Source of the DNA: Desulfococcaceae bacterium HSG9
GTDB lineage: Bacteria; Desulfobacterota; Desulfobacteria; Desulfobacterales; JAUCGF01
Direction: 5' to 3'
Assembly: GCA_030378005.1 (NCBI GenBank)
Contig: JAUCGF010000118.1
Span: 1-46,354, forward strand
Length of the DNA stretch: 46,354 nt
The notes under the pieces were generated by a model. It did no database searches, was not told the origin of the DNA, and was given only the letters and a program-made list of their open reading frames with translations. Shown in pieces: positions 26,157-34,728 of this stretch (position 1 is the stretch's first letter; each line of letters opens with the position of its first letter). Position numbers and translations under genes: made by a program.

Positions 26157-27929
26157 TTACAACTCCGAAAATCCCCAATACGGATAGTCAAGGCGATAGT
26201 CAGCGATTTTGCCGGGACTGTTCTCCCGACTTGCGACCATCCATAAAGTGCTTTTGCGCTCTTCCGTGGTAATCGGATTAAAGGCATTCCAGTGAGGCAT
26301 AAAAATCATGGCATTGTCTGCGCTATATTCGATATCGCCGGAACCTTTGAAAGAACCGATATCCGGTCTTTCATCATAACGGCCTTCGAGGCTGCGGGTT
26401 AATTCCGAAATGACTAAAAATGCGGTGTTTTGTTCATCCCGAATCGCTTCCATGTGGCGCAGCCATGAATCAATACCGGTACGGCGTTCCGAAAGATTTT
26501 TGAAAGGAATTTTTTGAAGACTGTCAAGCACCACCAAAACAGCATCTTGACGGGTTTCATGCTGTATGAAATCAATATGCTTGCGCATGGTTTCAGGTGT
26601 TAATTTACGATCTGTCACAACCCGAAACCAGACCAAAATATTTTTAAGCTCGGCCAGGGTGTGCCTGAGTTTTTCTTTTTTATTTTTTTTCAGGTCAACA
26701 GCGCGAATTTCCGTTTCTGAAAGCCGGCTGATGCGGCAAATAGTGCGCGTATATATTTTCTGACGTCCGTTTTCAAAATCATAATAGATTACCGGTGTTT
26801 TTTTACGAGCCACTTGGGTGGCAATTTGCATAAAAATGCAGGACTTTCCGGATTTGGGTTGGCCGCCCATGATATTAATACCGCGAATGCCATTATTGGC
26901 AATATCGAGTTTTTTAAAACCGGTGACCATGCCGCGAAATTCTTTGCCCATATCCCGATCCAGCATCTCACGAAAATGAGAATGTTCTTTGCGAGGTGCG
27001 GTAAAGGGTGAGTATGACTTGGCTGATTTAATAAGAGACGCAACGATTGAACGATGTTTAGCGCCTTTATCTATGGCAAGTTGGCGTAGATGAAAGCCGC
27101 GTTTATAATGATAGGGCCATTTGACGATACGGGTTTTAAATCCCAATCGAACGGCCAGCGAACGCGCCGACATTTGGGCTTCGGGCGTGTTATTTGTTAT
27201 CATAATGATATGATTGACAAACGCCAGTCGTTCCGCTTGCAACACTTCAAAATCAGTGGCATGCGGTACGGCAATCCCCGGATATCCCAATTCCCTGAGA
27301 AGCAGCATATTATCTTCACCATCAGTGATAAACAACGCGCCGCCTTCACAACGTTCAATTTCCTGCACATTGAAAATGCGAAATTCTTCGGCAAAAAAAT
27401 TTTCATCGCCGTGCCAAAAAGCATCTGTATCTCGTTTCGGCAAAACACAACGTGCGGCATAACAGTTTCGGTTCTCCAGAAAATAGGGATAAACCAGATA
27501 GCGCCTGTTAAACCCGATGTTCATTTCATTTAACACTGGTTTGGAAACGCCAAAACGGGCAAAATGAGCATACATATCCGCATTCATAATGTTTTTAAAG
27601 CGAATAATGTCTGAATTGAGATTTTTACTGGGATAAACCATGTCTCTGACAAATGGGTCACGATCCGGATCGCATCCGGGGATATCCTGAGGGACGATTC
27701 TTCTGAGTTTGCCAAAATAGATATGAAACCCACCAGCAAGACAGCGGTTCGAACAGCGGAAATAGCCCATCAAAAAGCTATCAGGATTCAGATACACTGC
27801 AATCACGCCGATTTTGCGCTTGTCTTCGCTCGGACAAAACGGGCATGGCGCTTTCAAAAGGTGACCTTCAATTTTTGCGCCAGTTAGATGATCCAGGTAA
27901 AACTGTTTAATTTGTTTATTGAGGTTCAT
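26157..27929 (-). CDS. Primase/helicase-like fusion: zinc finger, Toprim-like, RecA/DnaB-like ATPase
   Basis: A 590-residue protein in the T7 gp4 layout. The N-terminal zinc finger uses C29, C32, C59, C63. A Toprim-like domain spans about 150-270, but its key motifs are altered: ITDGEDNML (201-209) lacks the usual EG Glu and the DxD position reads ITNNTPEA (244-251). A RecA-fold ATPase follows with Walker A GGQPKSGKS (355-363) and Walker B VLVVLDSLQ (D469), and a later SELTRS resembling DnaB motif H3 or sensor segments. Primer synthesis is therefore doubtful while DNA-dependent ATPase/helicase activity is plausible. Such fusions are usual in phages and mobile elements; no phage genes surround it here, so it may be a domesticated or defence gene. 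It stands alone between mltG and nosY. Confidence 0.8.
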   Translation of the reverse strand: MNLNKQIKQFYLDHLTGAKIEGHLLKAPCPFCPSEDKRKIGVIAVYLNPDSFLMGYFRCSNRCLAGGFHIYFGKLRRIVPQDIPGCDPDRDPFVRDMVYPSKNLNSDIIRFKNIMNADMYAHFARFGVSKPVLNEMNIGFNRRYLVYPYFLENRNCYAARCVLPKRDTDAFWHGDENFFAEEFRIFNVQEIERCEGGALFITDGEDNMLLLRELGYPGIAVPHATDFEVLQAERLAFVNHIIMITNNTPEAQMSARSLAVRLGFKTRIVKWPYHYKRGFHLRQLAIDKGAKHRSIVASLIKSAKSYSPFTAPRKEHSHFREMLDRDMGKEFRGMVTGFKKLDIANNGIRGINIMGGQPKSGKSCIFMQIATQVARKKTPVIYYDFENGRQKIYTRTICRISRLSETEIRAVDLKKNKKEKLRHTLAELKNILVWFRVVTDRKLTPETMRKHIDFIQHETRQDAVLVVLDSLQKIPFKNLSERRTGIDSWLRHMEAIRDEQNTAFLVISELTRSLEGRYDERPDIGSFKGSGDIEYSADNAMIFMPHWNAFNPITTEERKSTLWMVASRENSPGKIADYRLDYPYWGFSEL

Positions 27930-28006
27930 GTTCGGTGATTTTCAAAATCTTACAGATTCTAATTCAAACGGCGATATGCTTCTCTTTTCTTATTAATATA
28001 CTGAAT

Positions 28007-28834
28007 TCACACAAGGTCCCCCCTTTTAAAACGAAAAAAACCTAGCCATGAAAAAAGCCAGCCTAAAGATAAAGGATACAGTATGGTGAAAGTCAGAAAA
28101 CCGCGATATCCCATATTGTCCAGGATTACGTAAGATGCTGGGCCCATTGAAGTCAGTTCAGGATCGAATAAAAGCACTGCACCGGTGCGAAAAACCATGA
28201 TCGGATTCAGCATAGACACGGCCACGATCACACTTTCTTGGATTTGATTCTGAAGCATGAGGCCAATCAAGATAACATCTATAAACAGTAATAAAACCAG
28301 CCAGATTAAGATGGAAAGTCCCAGCCCCCATTCCTGCTTTTTGACAAGCGTTGAAATAAACATCCCTAAACCCAAAAAACACCAGGAAAGCGTTCCGAGA
28401 AGAAGAGCATAATAACCGGCAATATACCAGGGAATGGAGAGGCTTTTAACCATTCCCCACACAATCGCTCCCAATAACGCCGTACTGATCGGAATAAAAA
28501 TCAGGAAAAATTTAGAAACAATTTTACCCCAAAAATAGGCCCCCAGCGAGATAGGCATGGAAAGGAAATATTCAAGAATATTAGATTCCCGGTCTCCCAC
28601 AACGCTCCGAACCGTTGAAATTAAAATCAGGATTGGCAGAATCGCAACGCAGAGTTGAATATAAGTGATCAACAATCGACTCAACCCTGTAAACCCCATC
28701 ACTCTTGATTCGGTAATGCCCAGTACAAACAATAAAATAACCGCTCCGCCGAAAACCAAGCTGTAAATAAGAAACCATTTAGCACGAAAAGACTCTCGAA
28801 AATCCGCTATGCTGACTTGAAAAAATGTATTCAT
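28007..28834 (-). CDS. nosY: NosY, ABC transporter permease of the nos cluster
   Basis: A 275-residue inner-membrane permease with six hydrophobic helices and an N-terminal amphipathic start (MNTFFQVSIADFRESFRAKWF), typical of NosY/ABC-2 type subunits. DRESNILEYFLSMPIS (near 82-97) is the conserved cytoplasmic coupling segment of this family. With NosF and NosD it forms the machine that delivers copper and sulfur for assembly of the CuZ centre of nitrous oxide reductase. It is the last gene of the cluster, 30 bp after nosF. Confidence 0.92.
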   Translation of the reverse strand: MNTFFQVSIADFRESFRAKWFLIYSLVFGGAVILLFVLGITESRVMGFTGLSRLLITYIQLCVAILPILILISTVRSVVGDRESNILEYFLSMPISLGAYFWGKIVSKFFLIFIPISTALLGAIVWGMVKSLSIPWYIAGYYALLLGTLSWCFLGLGMFISTLVKKQEWGLGLSILIWLVLLLFIDVILIGLMLQNQIQESVIVAVSMLNPIMVFRTGAVLLFDPELTSMGPASYVILDNMGYRGFLTFTILYPLSLGWLFSWLGFFRFKRGDLV

Positions 28835-28863
28835 TTTTTAAATAGCTTGCAAAGCCATCCTTC

Positions 28864-29712
28864 TTAACTGATATTCAATTCCTGAATATGATTGGCAAAA
28901 TGTGAAATGGAAGTTAAAAATCTTAATCGTTCAGCTCCGATAAAACCGCCTTCGAATTTACGCCCGCCATTTTTGTTCTTAAAATTCCAATCATTTAACA
29001 TTCTGATTGCCGCTTCGTGATTTTGGGTTAATGTAATCTGACATTTCAGCATTTTATCCGCAAAATGAGATCTGTCTATCTGCTCATCCTGCACAACGCG
29101 GCCATAATCGATTTCAACAATTCGATTGATCAGATTAATGATTTCGTCAACCCTGTGGCTGCTTAGGAGCATGGTCGTGTTTTCCATTGAGCGTATCAAT
29201 TGCAGGAAAAATGCCTGTCTCCCTTGCGGGTCCAAATTGGCGGCCGGCTCATCCATTATGAGTATATCCGGTTGTTTGGCCAGGGCCAGGGCGATCAATA
29301 ATTTTTGTTTCATCCCGCCGCTGAGTTTTTGGAACGGTTTTTTCACATTTTTTTCAATGTCCAGCCCCAGTTCCGTCGCTTTTTGGTAAATGGCGTCAAT
29401 ACCGGATTTTCGGGAAATACTGGCTGAAAACTTCACCAGTTCTCCCACATTCATTTGAATCGGAGGCGGAAGTTGCGGCACAAATCCGATTCTATCCAAA
29501 ATCTCCACCCGGTGATGACGCGGGTTTTTATCAAAAACAGTCAGTTCGCCATTAAAAAGGTATTGTCCTAAAATAATGCGGATCAATGTTGTTTTGCCGG
29601 CACCGTTTTGTCCGATTAAAGCGATACGATCTCCCTTTTTGACGGTCAAACTGATGTTGTCAAGAACCGGAATCTTGCCGAATTTTTTAGTCAGGCTGTT
29701 TATTTTGATCAT
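28864..29712 (-). CDS. nosF: NosF, ABC transporter ATPase of the nos cluster
   Basis: A 282-residue ATPase that powers NosY. Motifs are Walker A IGQNGAGKTT (near 34-43), Q-loop FVPQLPPPI, signature LSGGMKQKL, Walker B ILIMDEPAANLDP and H-loop LLSSHRVDEI. It overlaps nosD by 4 bp (ATGA type), consistent with coupled expression of the NosDFY complex. The length is slightly below the about 300 residues usual for the family. Confidence 0.93.
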   Translation of the reverse strand: MIKINSLTKKFGKIPVLDNISLTVKKGDRIALIGQNGAGKTTLIRIILGQYLFNGELTVFDKNPRHHRVEILDRIGFVPQLPPPIQMNVGELVKFSASISRKSGIDAIYQKATELGLDIEKNVKKPFQKLSGGMKQKLLIALALAKQPDILIMDEPAANLDPQGRQAFFLQLIRSMENTTMLLSSHRVDEIINLINRIVEIDYGRVVQDEQIDRSHFADKMLKCQITLTQNHEAAIRMLNDWNFKNKNGGRKFEGGFIGAERLRFLTSISHFANHIQELNIS

Positions 29713-31130
29713 TGTTTTAAGAAATATCTGTTATAATTCGCCTTCTTTTTTAGCGCTTCATCAATCTCTTCGTCATCATCATCATCTTCGTCATCATCAT
29801 CATCCGAAGCAAACCTGGCCGGCATTTCGCCATCTTCCTCATCATCTTTCTCCATATTAATTACCGGAGGGTCATAATTGAGATTTGATTTTGAAAATAA
29901 GACCGAGGCGCTTGGAGAAAAAACCGGTTTTGGGTCAGTCAATAAGCGTTTGGGTTCCGAGATGGGAGCCAGTTTAGCTAGCAGATTGAGGACGCTGATA
30001 ACCGGGGAACCATAAAACATAAGCATCCAGTCGTCATTCATCCAAAGCGTATCAAGATAGATATCGTGGTTATAAATAAAATCCCCGTATCCATCTTTAT
30101 CTCGATCAAACCCCTCATAATCGCTATAATAGTTCCCTTCCCAGAGGTTTCCGGTAGCAACGCCGTTGCCACGAACTCTGACAGTTTCGAGGTTGTCGAT
30201 AAATGCGTTGCCTTTTATGATATTGCGCTCAAGGGTCGAATTAAAATCAGCGCCGATTACGTTGTATGCGACTATATTTGCTTTAATAAAATTGTACCTG
30301 TCGGGCTGGAAGGGAGAGAGATCAAAGAAAAATCCGGCAGTGCAATAGACTATTTTGTTGTTTTGAATCGTCATATTGTCAACTTCCTTCAGACCGATTC
30401 CCACGCCGGTGCCTCCCAAAGAGTATTTAACCACATTTTGTTCAACGGTGATATCCCTGCTATACATCAAAAAAATTCCCACTGTATTATGATGATAGCT
30501 ATTTCTTCTCACCATATTGCCGCCAGAGTACATAAAATGAAGCGAGTAACGATTGTTCCAACCCACATTTTCTTCGATTATGTTATCATTGGAGTACCAG
30601 ACGACCATATCCCTTGAATCGTGGATTCTATTTTTGCGAAAGGTGTTGCGATGACTGGCCCAGATGCGAACACCATCACCGCGCAGGCCCAGAGTGACAT
30701 TTTTAGAAGAAATCTCATTGCCGTTAATAATGTTCTCGTGGGCTTCCTGAAGGTCAATGCCGAACAACGTATCATAAATTTTATTGTTGTGGATCTGATT
30801 TCGAGACGAACGCACCAAGATTCCGGCATCCACCCGATCATGGCTGTTGCCTGAATTGGTGAGGATCATGTTCTTAACCACAACGCCGTCGGCTTTGATC
30901 AGCAAAACAGACGCTTTTCCCTGACCGTCAATCGTAACTTTACCTTTGCCATCCAGAATAACAGCTTTTTCCACAACCACCGGTCCCGTATATCGACCGG
31001 GTTCGAGCGGGACAACACCGCCTTCAGGTGTTTGTTCAATCAGCGCCTGGAGTGTGGTTGCCGGTTTGGCCATTGCTTGAGTGACAGATAAGCAAACGAT
31101 TAAAAGAATGAGAATCGGGAAATTTTTCAA
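29709..31130 (-). CDS. nosD: NosD, periplasmic copper-centre assembly protein with acidic C-terminal extension
   Basis: A 473-residue exported protein with a Sec signal peptide (MKNFPILILLIVCLSVTQAMA). Most of it is a parallel beta-helix of NosD/CASH repeats (NQIHNNKIYDTLFGIDL, NIINGNEISSKN, NTFRKNRIHDSRD and so on). The last about 50 residues are an acidic low-complexity stretch (SDDDDDEDDDDDEEIDE) encoded by a TCATCA-type trinucleotide run around 29771-29803, followed by a basic tail. NosD helps load the CuZ site of NosZ. The acidic tract is unusual for NosD and may bind copper or calcium, or be a length-variable region. Confidence 0.93.
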   Translation of the reverse strand: MKNFPILILLIVCLSVTQAMAKPATTLQALIEQTPEGGVVPLEPGRYTGPVVVEKAVILDGKGKVTIDGQGKASVLLIKADGVVVKNMILTNSGNSHDRVDAGILVRSSRNQIHNNKIYDTLFGIDLQEAHENIINGNEISSKNVTLGLRGDGVRIWASHRNTFRKNRIHDSRDMVVWYSNDNIIEENVGWNNRYSLHFMYSGGNMVRRNSYHHNTVGIFLMYSRDITVEQNVVKYSLGGTGVGIGLKEVDNMTIQNNKIVYCTAGFFFDLSPFQPDRYNFIKANIVAYNVIGADFNSTLERNIIKGNAFIDNLETVRVRGNGVATGNLWEGNYYSDYEGFDRDKDGYGDFIYNHDIYLDTLWMNDDWMLMFYGSPVISVLNLLAKLAPISEPKRLLTDPKPVFSPSASVLFSKSNLNYDPPVINMEKDDEEDGEMPARFASDDDDDEDDDDDEEIDEALKKKANYNRYFLKQ

Positions 31131-31175
31131 AATTCTATTGCCCTAATTTTTTTAAAGCCGCATCAAGAAAATTAA

Positions 31176-31206
31176 GAAATCGGGTTTTTTGAAAAAACCC
31201 GATTTC
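31176..31206. repeat. Perfect 31-bp palindrome in the nos cluster (copy a)
   Basis: Arms GAAATCGGGTTTTTT and its complement separated by one G. It lies between nosD and the upstream membrane-protein gene and could act as a transcription attenuator or RNA end-stabiliser. The same core recurs in two other spacers of the cluster. Confidence 0.75.
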
Positions 31207-31217
31207 TAACCCGATTT

Positions 31218-32030
31218 TTAAGCCGCATCTTTGAGAGCTTTTCGTCGGATCAAAACAGACAGTATCAGCAGAATAAAAACACCTATCAGAAAATAGAATC
31301 CAATCGCAGGGTAGGAATGGGTCGTAAACTGGGCTACTTTTCCATCGCCAAAGACCGTAGGCATAAAAGGTTTTATCTTAAACGCGCCCCAGGGTTGCAG
31401 ATTGTGTCCAAACCAGTAGAGCCACTTACTATAAAGCGCCAGATAGAACCAAGGAAGAAAGGCGGGAAAGAGTCCGAGCAGTTGCCAGCCCGGCCCTTTG
31501 TAAAACAAATAGACGATCAGCATGATAAAAAAGAGGAGATAAATAAAAGGTATAATTTGACGAACCGTTACGGCCCCGGATTCCATAGGGTTCATGCCAA
31601 TATAATGGTTAATGGTGTTCATTTCATTAACCTTGCCGCTCCAATCCGTTAAATTGAAAAATACAGGAATTCCATCAGGAAAAGAAGCTTTCGGATATTG
31701 GGGCGCTTCCAGCGACACTCTCCAGACCGGCATGGTTTTATAGCCGATCAGATACGCATAAAAACCGGTGGGATGATATTCCCATATTTTATCTCCCATC
31801 AGGGCTTTCAAATGTTTATTAGGAGGTGCGTAGGACTCGGTGCCTTCCGGTATTAAAAAAGCAAACGGTTGAAAAGACTCGTTTTCCTCAATTTCATCCT
31901 CTTCATCCATTGCCACCGGATCACGGTATTGAAACACCGGCTTCAGGGTGTAAGTTCCCAAAAGCAACAATATGGCAAGCAATGCCAAAATATTGCTGAG
32001 TGCTAATCTTTTTTTTACACTGTTACTCAT
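31218..32030 (-). CDS. Polytopic membrane protein of the nos cluster, NosB-like candidate
   Basis: A 270-residue protein with an N-terminal signal anchor (SNILALLAILLLLGTYTL), an acidic patch (AMDEEDEIEENESFQ), a periplasmic domain and four hydrophobic helices in the second half (FIYLLFFIMLIVYLF, WQLLGLFPAFLPWFYLAL, then two more). The segment NTINHYIGMNPMES is a motif that I associate with membrane proteins of clade II nos clusters. The position between nosD and the cytochromes fits NosB or an equivalent electron-transfer component to NosZ, but the assignment rests on location and topology. AGAGG precedes the ATG. Confidence 0.7.
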   Translation of the reverse strand: MSNSVKKRLALSNILALLAILLLLGTYTLKPVFQYRDPVAMDEEDEIEENESFQPFAFLIPEGTESYAPPNKHLKALMGDKIWEYHPTGFYAYLIGYKTMPVWRVSLEAPQYPKASFPDGIPVFFNLTDWSGKVNEMNTINHYIGMNPMESGAVTVRQIIPFIYLLFFIMLIVYLFYKGPGWQLLGLFPAFLPWFYLALYSKWLYWFGHNLQPWGAFKIKPFMPTVFGDGKVAQFTTHSYPAIGFYFLIGVFILLILSVLIRRKALKDAA

Positions 32031-32060
32031 TTTTGCCTCTTAACTCGCAGGTTTGCTATT

Positions 32061-32158
32061 AGAAATCAAGTTTTTCTGAAAAAACTCAATTTCTTTTTTT
32101 TCCAATAAATTACAAGTTTGCCGTTAGAAATCGGGTTTTTCTAAAAAACCCGATTTCT
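32061..32158. repeat. Tandem pair of palindromes in the nos cluster (copies b and c)
   Basis: Copy b (32061-32094) is an imperfect version with AGAAATCAAG...CTCAATTTCT; copy c (32126-32158) is the perfect AGAAATCGGGTTTTT / AAAAACCCGATTTCT palindrome. Both follow the same short lead-in (GTTTGC-TTAGAAATC), so the repeat unit is longer than the palindrome itself. They lie between the membrane-protein gene and the diheme cytochrome gene. Confidence 0.75.
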
Positions 32159-32160
32159 TT

Positions 32161-33297
32161 CTAATCTTTCAAATGTGCGGGTGTATCATCATCCTCTTCC
32201 TCTTCGCCGAGGTCCCAGCCCGCTTCATCTTTATCGCCGACTTCTTGCCAATCTCCTTCTTGCATTTTAAAGCGAGAAGCATAATCAACAACGCTCTTCA
32301 TATCTCTGAAAGTAAAGTTTTTGATCTGTTTGACCATATCAGGGTTGGCATTCCTCCTTTTCCCGATCTGAATCCAGCTAAATTGCCTGATCAGATAAAG
32401 GTAGGTCTGTCCCGCTATGACCGGAAAATATCCCGGTTCCATTTTCGTCTTGTCGGTTTCGGCAGTCTGGCCTTCTTTGACTTCGACAGGTTGTTTCCAG
32501 TTGCCCTGGCCATGATCACCATGGCACCTGACACAATTTTCCTCATAGAGTTTTTTGCCGATTTTCAAGTCGTTTACCCAATCCGCATTTTCAAGGATCA
32601 CGGCCTCATGCTTTTTCAACTCCTCTGCACCGATGGCCTTTGCGAGCGCATCCTGAAATTCCTTTTTTGATTTGAATTCCTTTTCTTCAAGGCTTTTCAG
32701 TTTTTTAAAATTTGCGTTGCCCACTTTTTGTTGAATTTTATCAAGTGATATAGGCCAAACTTCTTTCCGCATGTTGGATAAAATCCAGGAAGGGCCGCCC
32801 GGTCCGATTCTGGGATTAGGATTCATTTTCCTGGTTTGAATATAGGCGCAAACATCAACAATATCTTGGGCGCCTTCTATTTGCATGGCAAAAGGGTACA
32901 TGGTCGGATTATCACGGTTTTTGGCCCTGATGTCGGAGATCTGTTTAATCAGAACCGTGGTGTGTTGTCCGGCGAGTTGAGGGAAAACTCCGAGTGGATC
33001 GCCCCAGCCCGTGGGGAAATGACAGGCGGCGCAAACATCGTAAATTTCCTGGCCCTCCTCCGGGTCTCCGCTAAGTTTCAACGCCTCCAAAGCCTCTTCG
33101 GCAGTGGCTTTCCACTTGCCGCCGGGAGGAGCTTTAATGAGTGCAGCGGCTTTGGCGGCCGCAGCCTTTCTTAACTCTTCGGCAGTCATGGACTTATCCT
33201 CCCCGATGACAGTGGTAACCGTTGCTACTGCCAGAAAAAATACTAAAATCATTGCGGCTGTAATGTTACATGTTTTTATAAAAATATTGCTTTTCAA
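32161..33297 (-). CDS. Diheme c-type cytochrome of the nos cluster
   Basis: A 378-residue exported protein with a signal peptide (about 1-32) and two class I heme c sites: CAACH (near residue 90) and CVRCH (near 258). Each is followed by a cytochrome-c4-like segment (FPQLAGQ, FPVIAGQTYLYLIRQF). The C-terminus is acidic (DLGEEEEDDDTPAHLKD). The likely role is electron delivery from the quinol pool to NosZ, as for NosC cytochromes. It starts with TTG at 33297, supported by AAGGAGG 8 nt upstream. An Ala/Lys-rich stretch (RKAAAAKAAALIKAP) follows the signal peptide. Confidence 0.9.
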   Translation of the reverse strand: MKSNIFIKTCNITAAMILVFFLAVATVTTVIGEDKSMTAEELRKAAAAKAAALIKAPPGGKWKATAEEALEALKLSGDPEEGQEIYDVCAACHFPTGWGDPLGVFPQLAGQHTTVLIKQISDIRAKNRDNPTMYPFAMQIEGAQDIVDVCAYIQTRKMNPNPRIGPGGPSWILSNMRKEVWPISLDKIQQKVGNANFKKLKSLEEKEFKSKKEFQDALAKAIGAEELKKHEAVILENADWVNDLKIGKKLYEENCVRCHGDHGQGNWKQPVEVKEGQTAETDKTKMEPGYFPVIAGQTYLYLIRQFSWIQIGKRRNANPDMVKQIKNFTFRDMKSVVDYASRFKMQEGDWQEVGDKDEAGWDLGEEEEDDDTPAHLKD

Positions 33298-33330
33298 TTA
33301 TAGTACCTCCTTATTCGACTTTGTTTTCTA

Positions 33331-33927
33331 TCATTTCACAACTTTAACATTAGACAAGTATTCGGCGATACTCATATAGTCATCATCTGTGATGTGATTA
33401 TTATCAATAAAAGGCTTGATTCCTCTCATCGCCTCTGAGTTGCCGTTGGTTCTTTTACCTTCGAGGATGTCTTTCATCTGATAATACAGATATAGCTTTT
33501 TGTTGCCCGCATGCATAGGATAATCTTCAAACCCCGGAATCAAATCGCCCTTGTGGTAATAAATCCTTCCACCAATCTTAACGACGATATCCTTGTATTT
33601 CTCAGTATCAGCCAGTCCGATATGCCCTTCAATGGCTTTGATAAAATCATCTTTTCCCTTGAATTTTTTCTTGTACAAAGGTTGTAATTTTTTGACTATA
33701 TCAACAGGCATGCCATCTTTCACCATTTGCTTGTACATTTTTTTCTTTCTCAGGTAATACTTTTCCTTTGTTTCGGTACGCACCATGCCTTTTCCATCGA
33801 GGCCATGACAGGTATTGCAGGTCAGTTTTACATATAATTCCGCCGCATCAGCCGCACAGACAACGGATGTCGGCAAAATTATTCCGAACATTAACAGAAT
33901 TATCGCTGAAAGAATAAATGTTTTCAT
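33331..33927 (-). CDS. Monoheme c-type cytochrome of the nos cluster
   Basis: A 198-residue periplasmic cytochrome with a Sec signal peptide (MKTFILSAIILLMFGIILP) and one heme c motif CNTCH (near 37-41), followed by GLDGKGM. The distal Met ligand is probably in the KMYKQMVKDGMP or the AMRGIKPF region near the C-terminus. AGGTGA precedes the ATG. Placed between the diheme cytochrome and the small exported protein, it is a plausible NosC-type electron carrier to NosZ. Confidence 0.88.
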   Translation of the reverse strand: MKTFILSAIILLMFGIILPTSVVCAADAAELYVKLTCNTCHGLDGKGMVRTETKEKYYLRKKKMYKQMVKDGMPVDIVKKLQPLYKKKFKGKDDFIKAIEGHIGLADTEKYKDIVVKIGGRIYYHKGDLIPGFEDYPMHAGNKKLYLYYQMKDILEGKRTNGNSEAMRGIKPFIDNNHITDDDYMSIAEYLSNVKVVK

Positions 33928-34018
33928 AATTCACCTGATTTCAAAAACGTGGAACGTGGAACGTGAAACGTAAAAACGTAAAACCTGGCCACGTATCACG
34001 TTTCACGCAGAATCTTTC

Positions 34019-34588
34019 TTATTCGCCATCCACAATTTTTTTGGCAAAAATGCCACGGCTGGCACATTTTACCAAATACTGCCAAGCCATCTCCTCATTG
34101 AGAAACGCATTGTACCAATCCTCTTTTTCAGTGGCTTTTTTCGCTTTTTCGCGATATGGATAATGAAGTTTGAACTGTTCCACCGCATCCCAGAATTGCA
34201 AAGCGGCTTTTTTGTTTAACAACTCCGGCATTTTGGCGTCTTCAATATCGTCCTCCTCTTTGTCCCAGTTTTGTTCCATATATTTTTGGATTCCAACTGC
34301 CGATTCCACAGGTTTATCAGCATTGCAGATTTTTGTGGAAGCAGGGACAATTTTTGGGCAGACATAGTTGATCACGCCGGCAATAATTGCGATAGTGCCG
34401 TCGTTCTGTTTAACTTTAGCCTGATAATTCGCCTTATAATCCTCCTCAGCGGCCGTACCGATAGTGTCGTCATTCTGTTTCACTTTAGCCTTAGAACTCT
34501 CCTCAGCAGCCGTTACGTTGCCGGCAAAACAGAGGAACGCTGCCAGCGTAAGCAATAAAAAAATTGTTTTCGTACCATTTGTTTTCAT
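34019..34588 (-). CDS. Small exported protein of the nos cluster with internal repeat, unknown
   Basis: A 189-residue secreted protein. An ATG at 34588 with GGAGG upstream gives a clear signal peptide (MKTNGTKTIFLLLTLAAFL...AA); an apparent upstream extension of the frame only runs through the palindromic repeats and is discarded. The mature N-terminus carries a duplicated segment, AKVKQNDDTIGT and AKVKQNDGTIAI, visible also in the DNA (34391-34459 versus 34460-34514). A pair of cysteines (YVCPK, KICNA) and an acidic patch (WDKEEDDIEDAK) follow. No heme motif and no known family. Its position between nosZ and the cytochrome genes implies a role in N2O reduction. Confidence 0.8.
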   Translation of the reverse strand: MKTNGTKTIFLLLTLAAFLCFAGNVTAAEESSKAKVKQNDDTIGTAAEEDYKANYQAKVKQNDGTIAIIAGVINYVCPKIVPASTKICNADKPVESAVGIQKYMEQNWDKEEDDIEDAKMPELLNKKAALQFWDAVEQFKLHYPYREKAKKATEKEDWYNAFLNEEMAWQYLVKCASRGIFAKKIVDGE

Positions 34589-34637
34589 AAGCCTTACCTC
34601 CTTAGTTATTAATTTAGGAACTGATTTGCAAGCTTTT

Positions 34638-34713
34638 AAAAATCGGGTTTTTCTAAAAAACCCGATTTTTTTTCCCTGCAAGCCTTTACAGTCGGGTTTT
34701 CTGAAAAACCCGA
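34638..34713. repeat. Tandem pair of palindromes in the nos cluster (copies d and e)
   Basis: Copy d (34638-34670) is AAAAATCGGGTTTTT, two-base loop, then its complement; copy e (34692-34713) is a shorter TCGGGTTTT / AAAACCCGA version. Both are followed by T-runs, as in intrinsic terminators read on the plus strand, and the minus-strand complement also ends in A/T-rich sequence. They lie immediately downstream of nosZ and could reduce transcription of the following genes relative to nosZ. Confidence 0.75.
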
Positions 34714-34728
34714 TTTCTTTTTTCCCTA

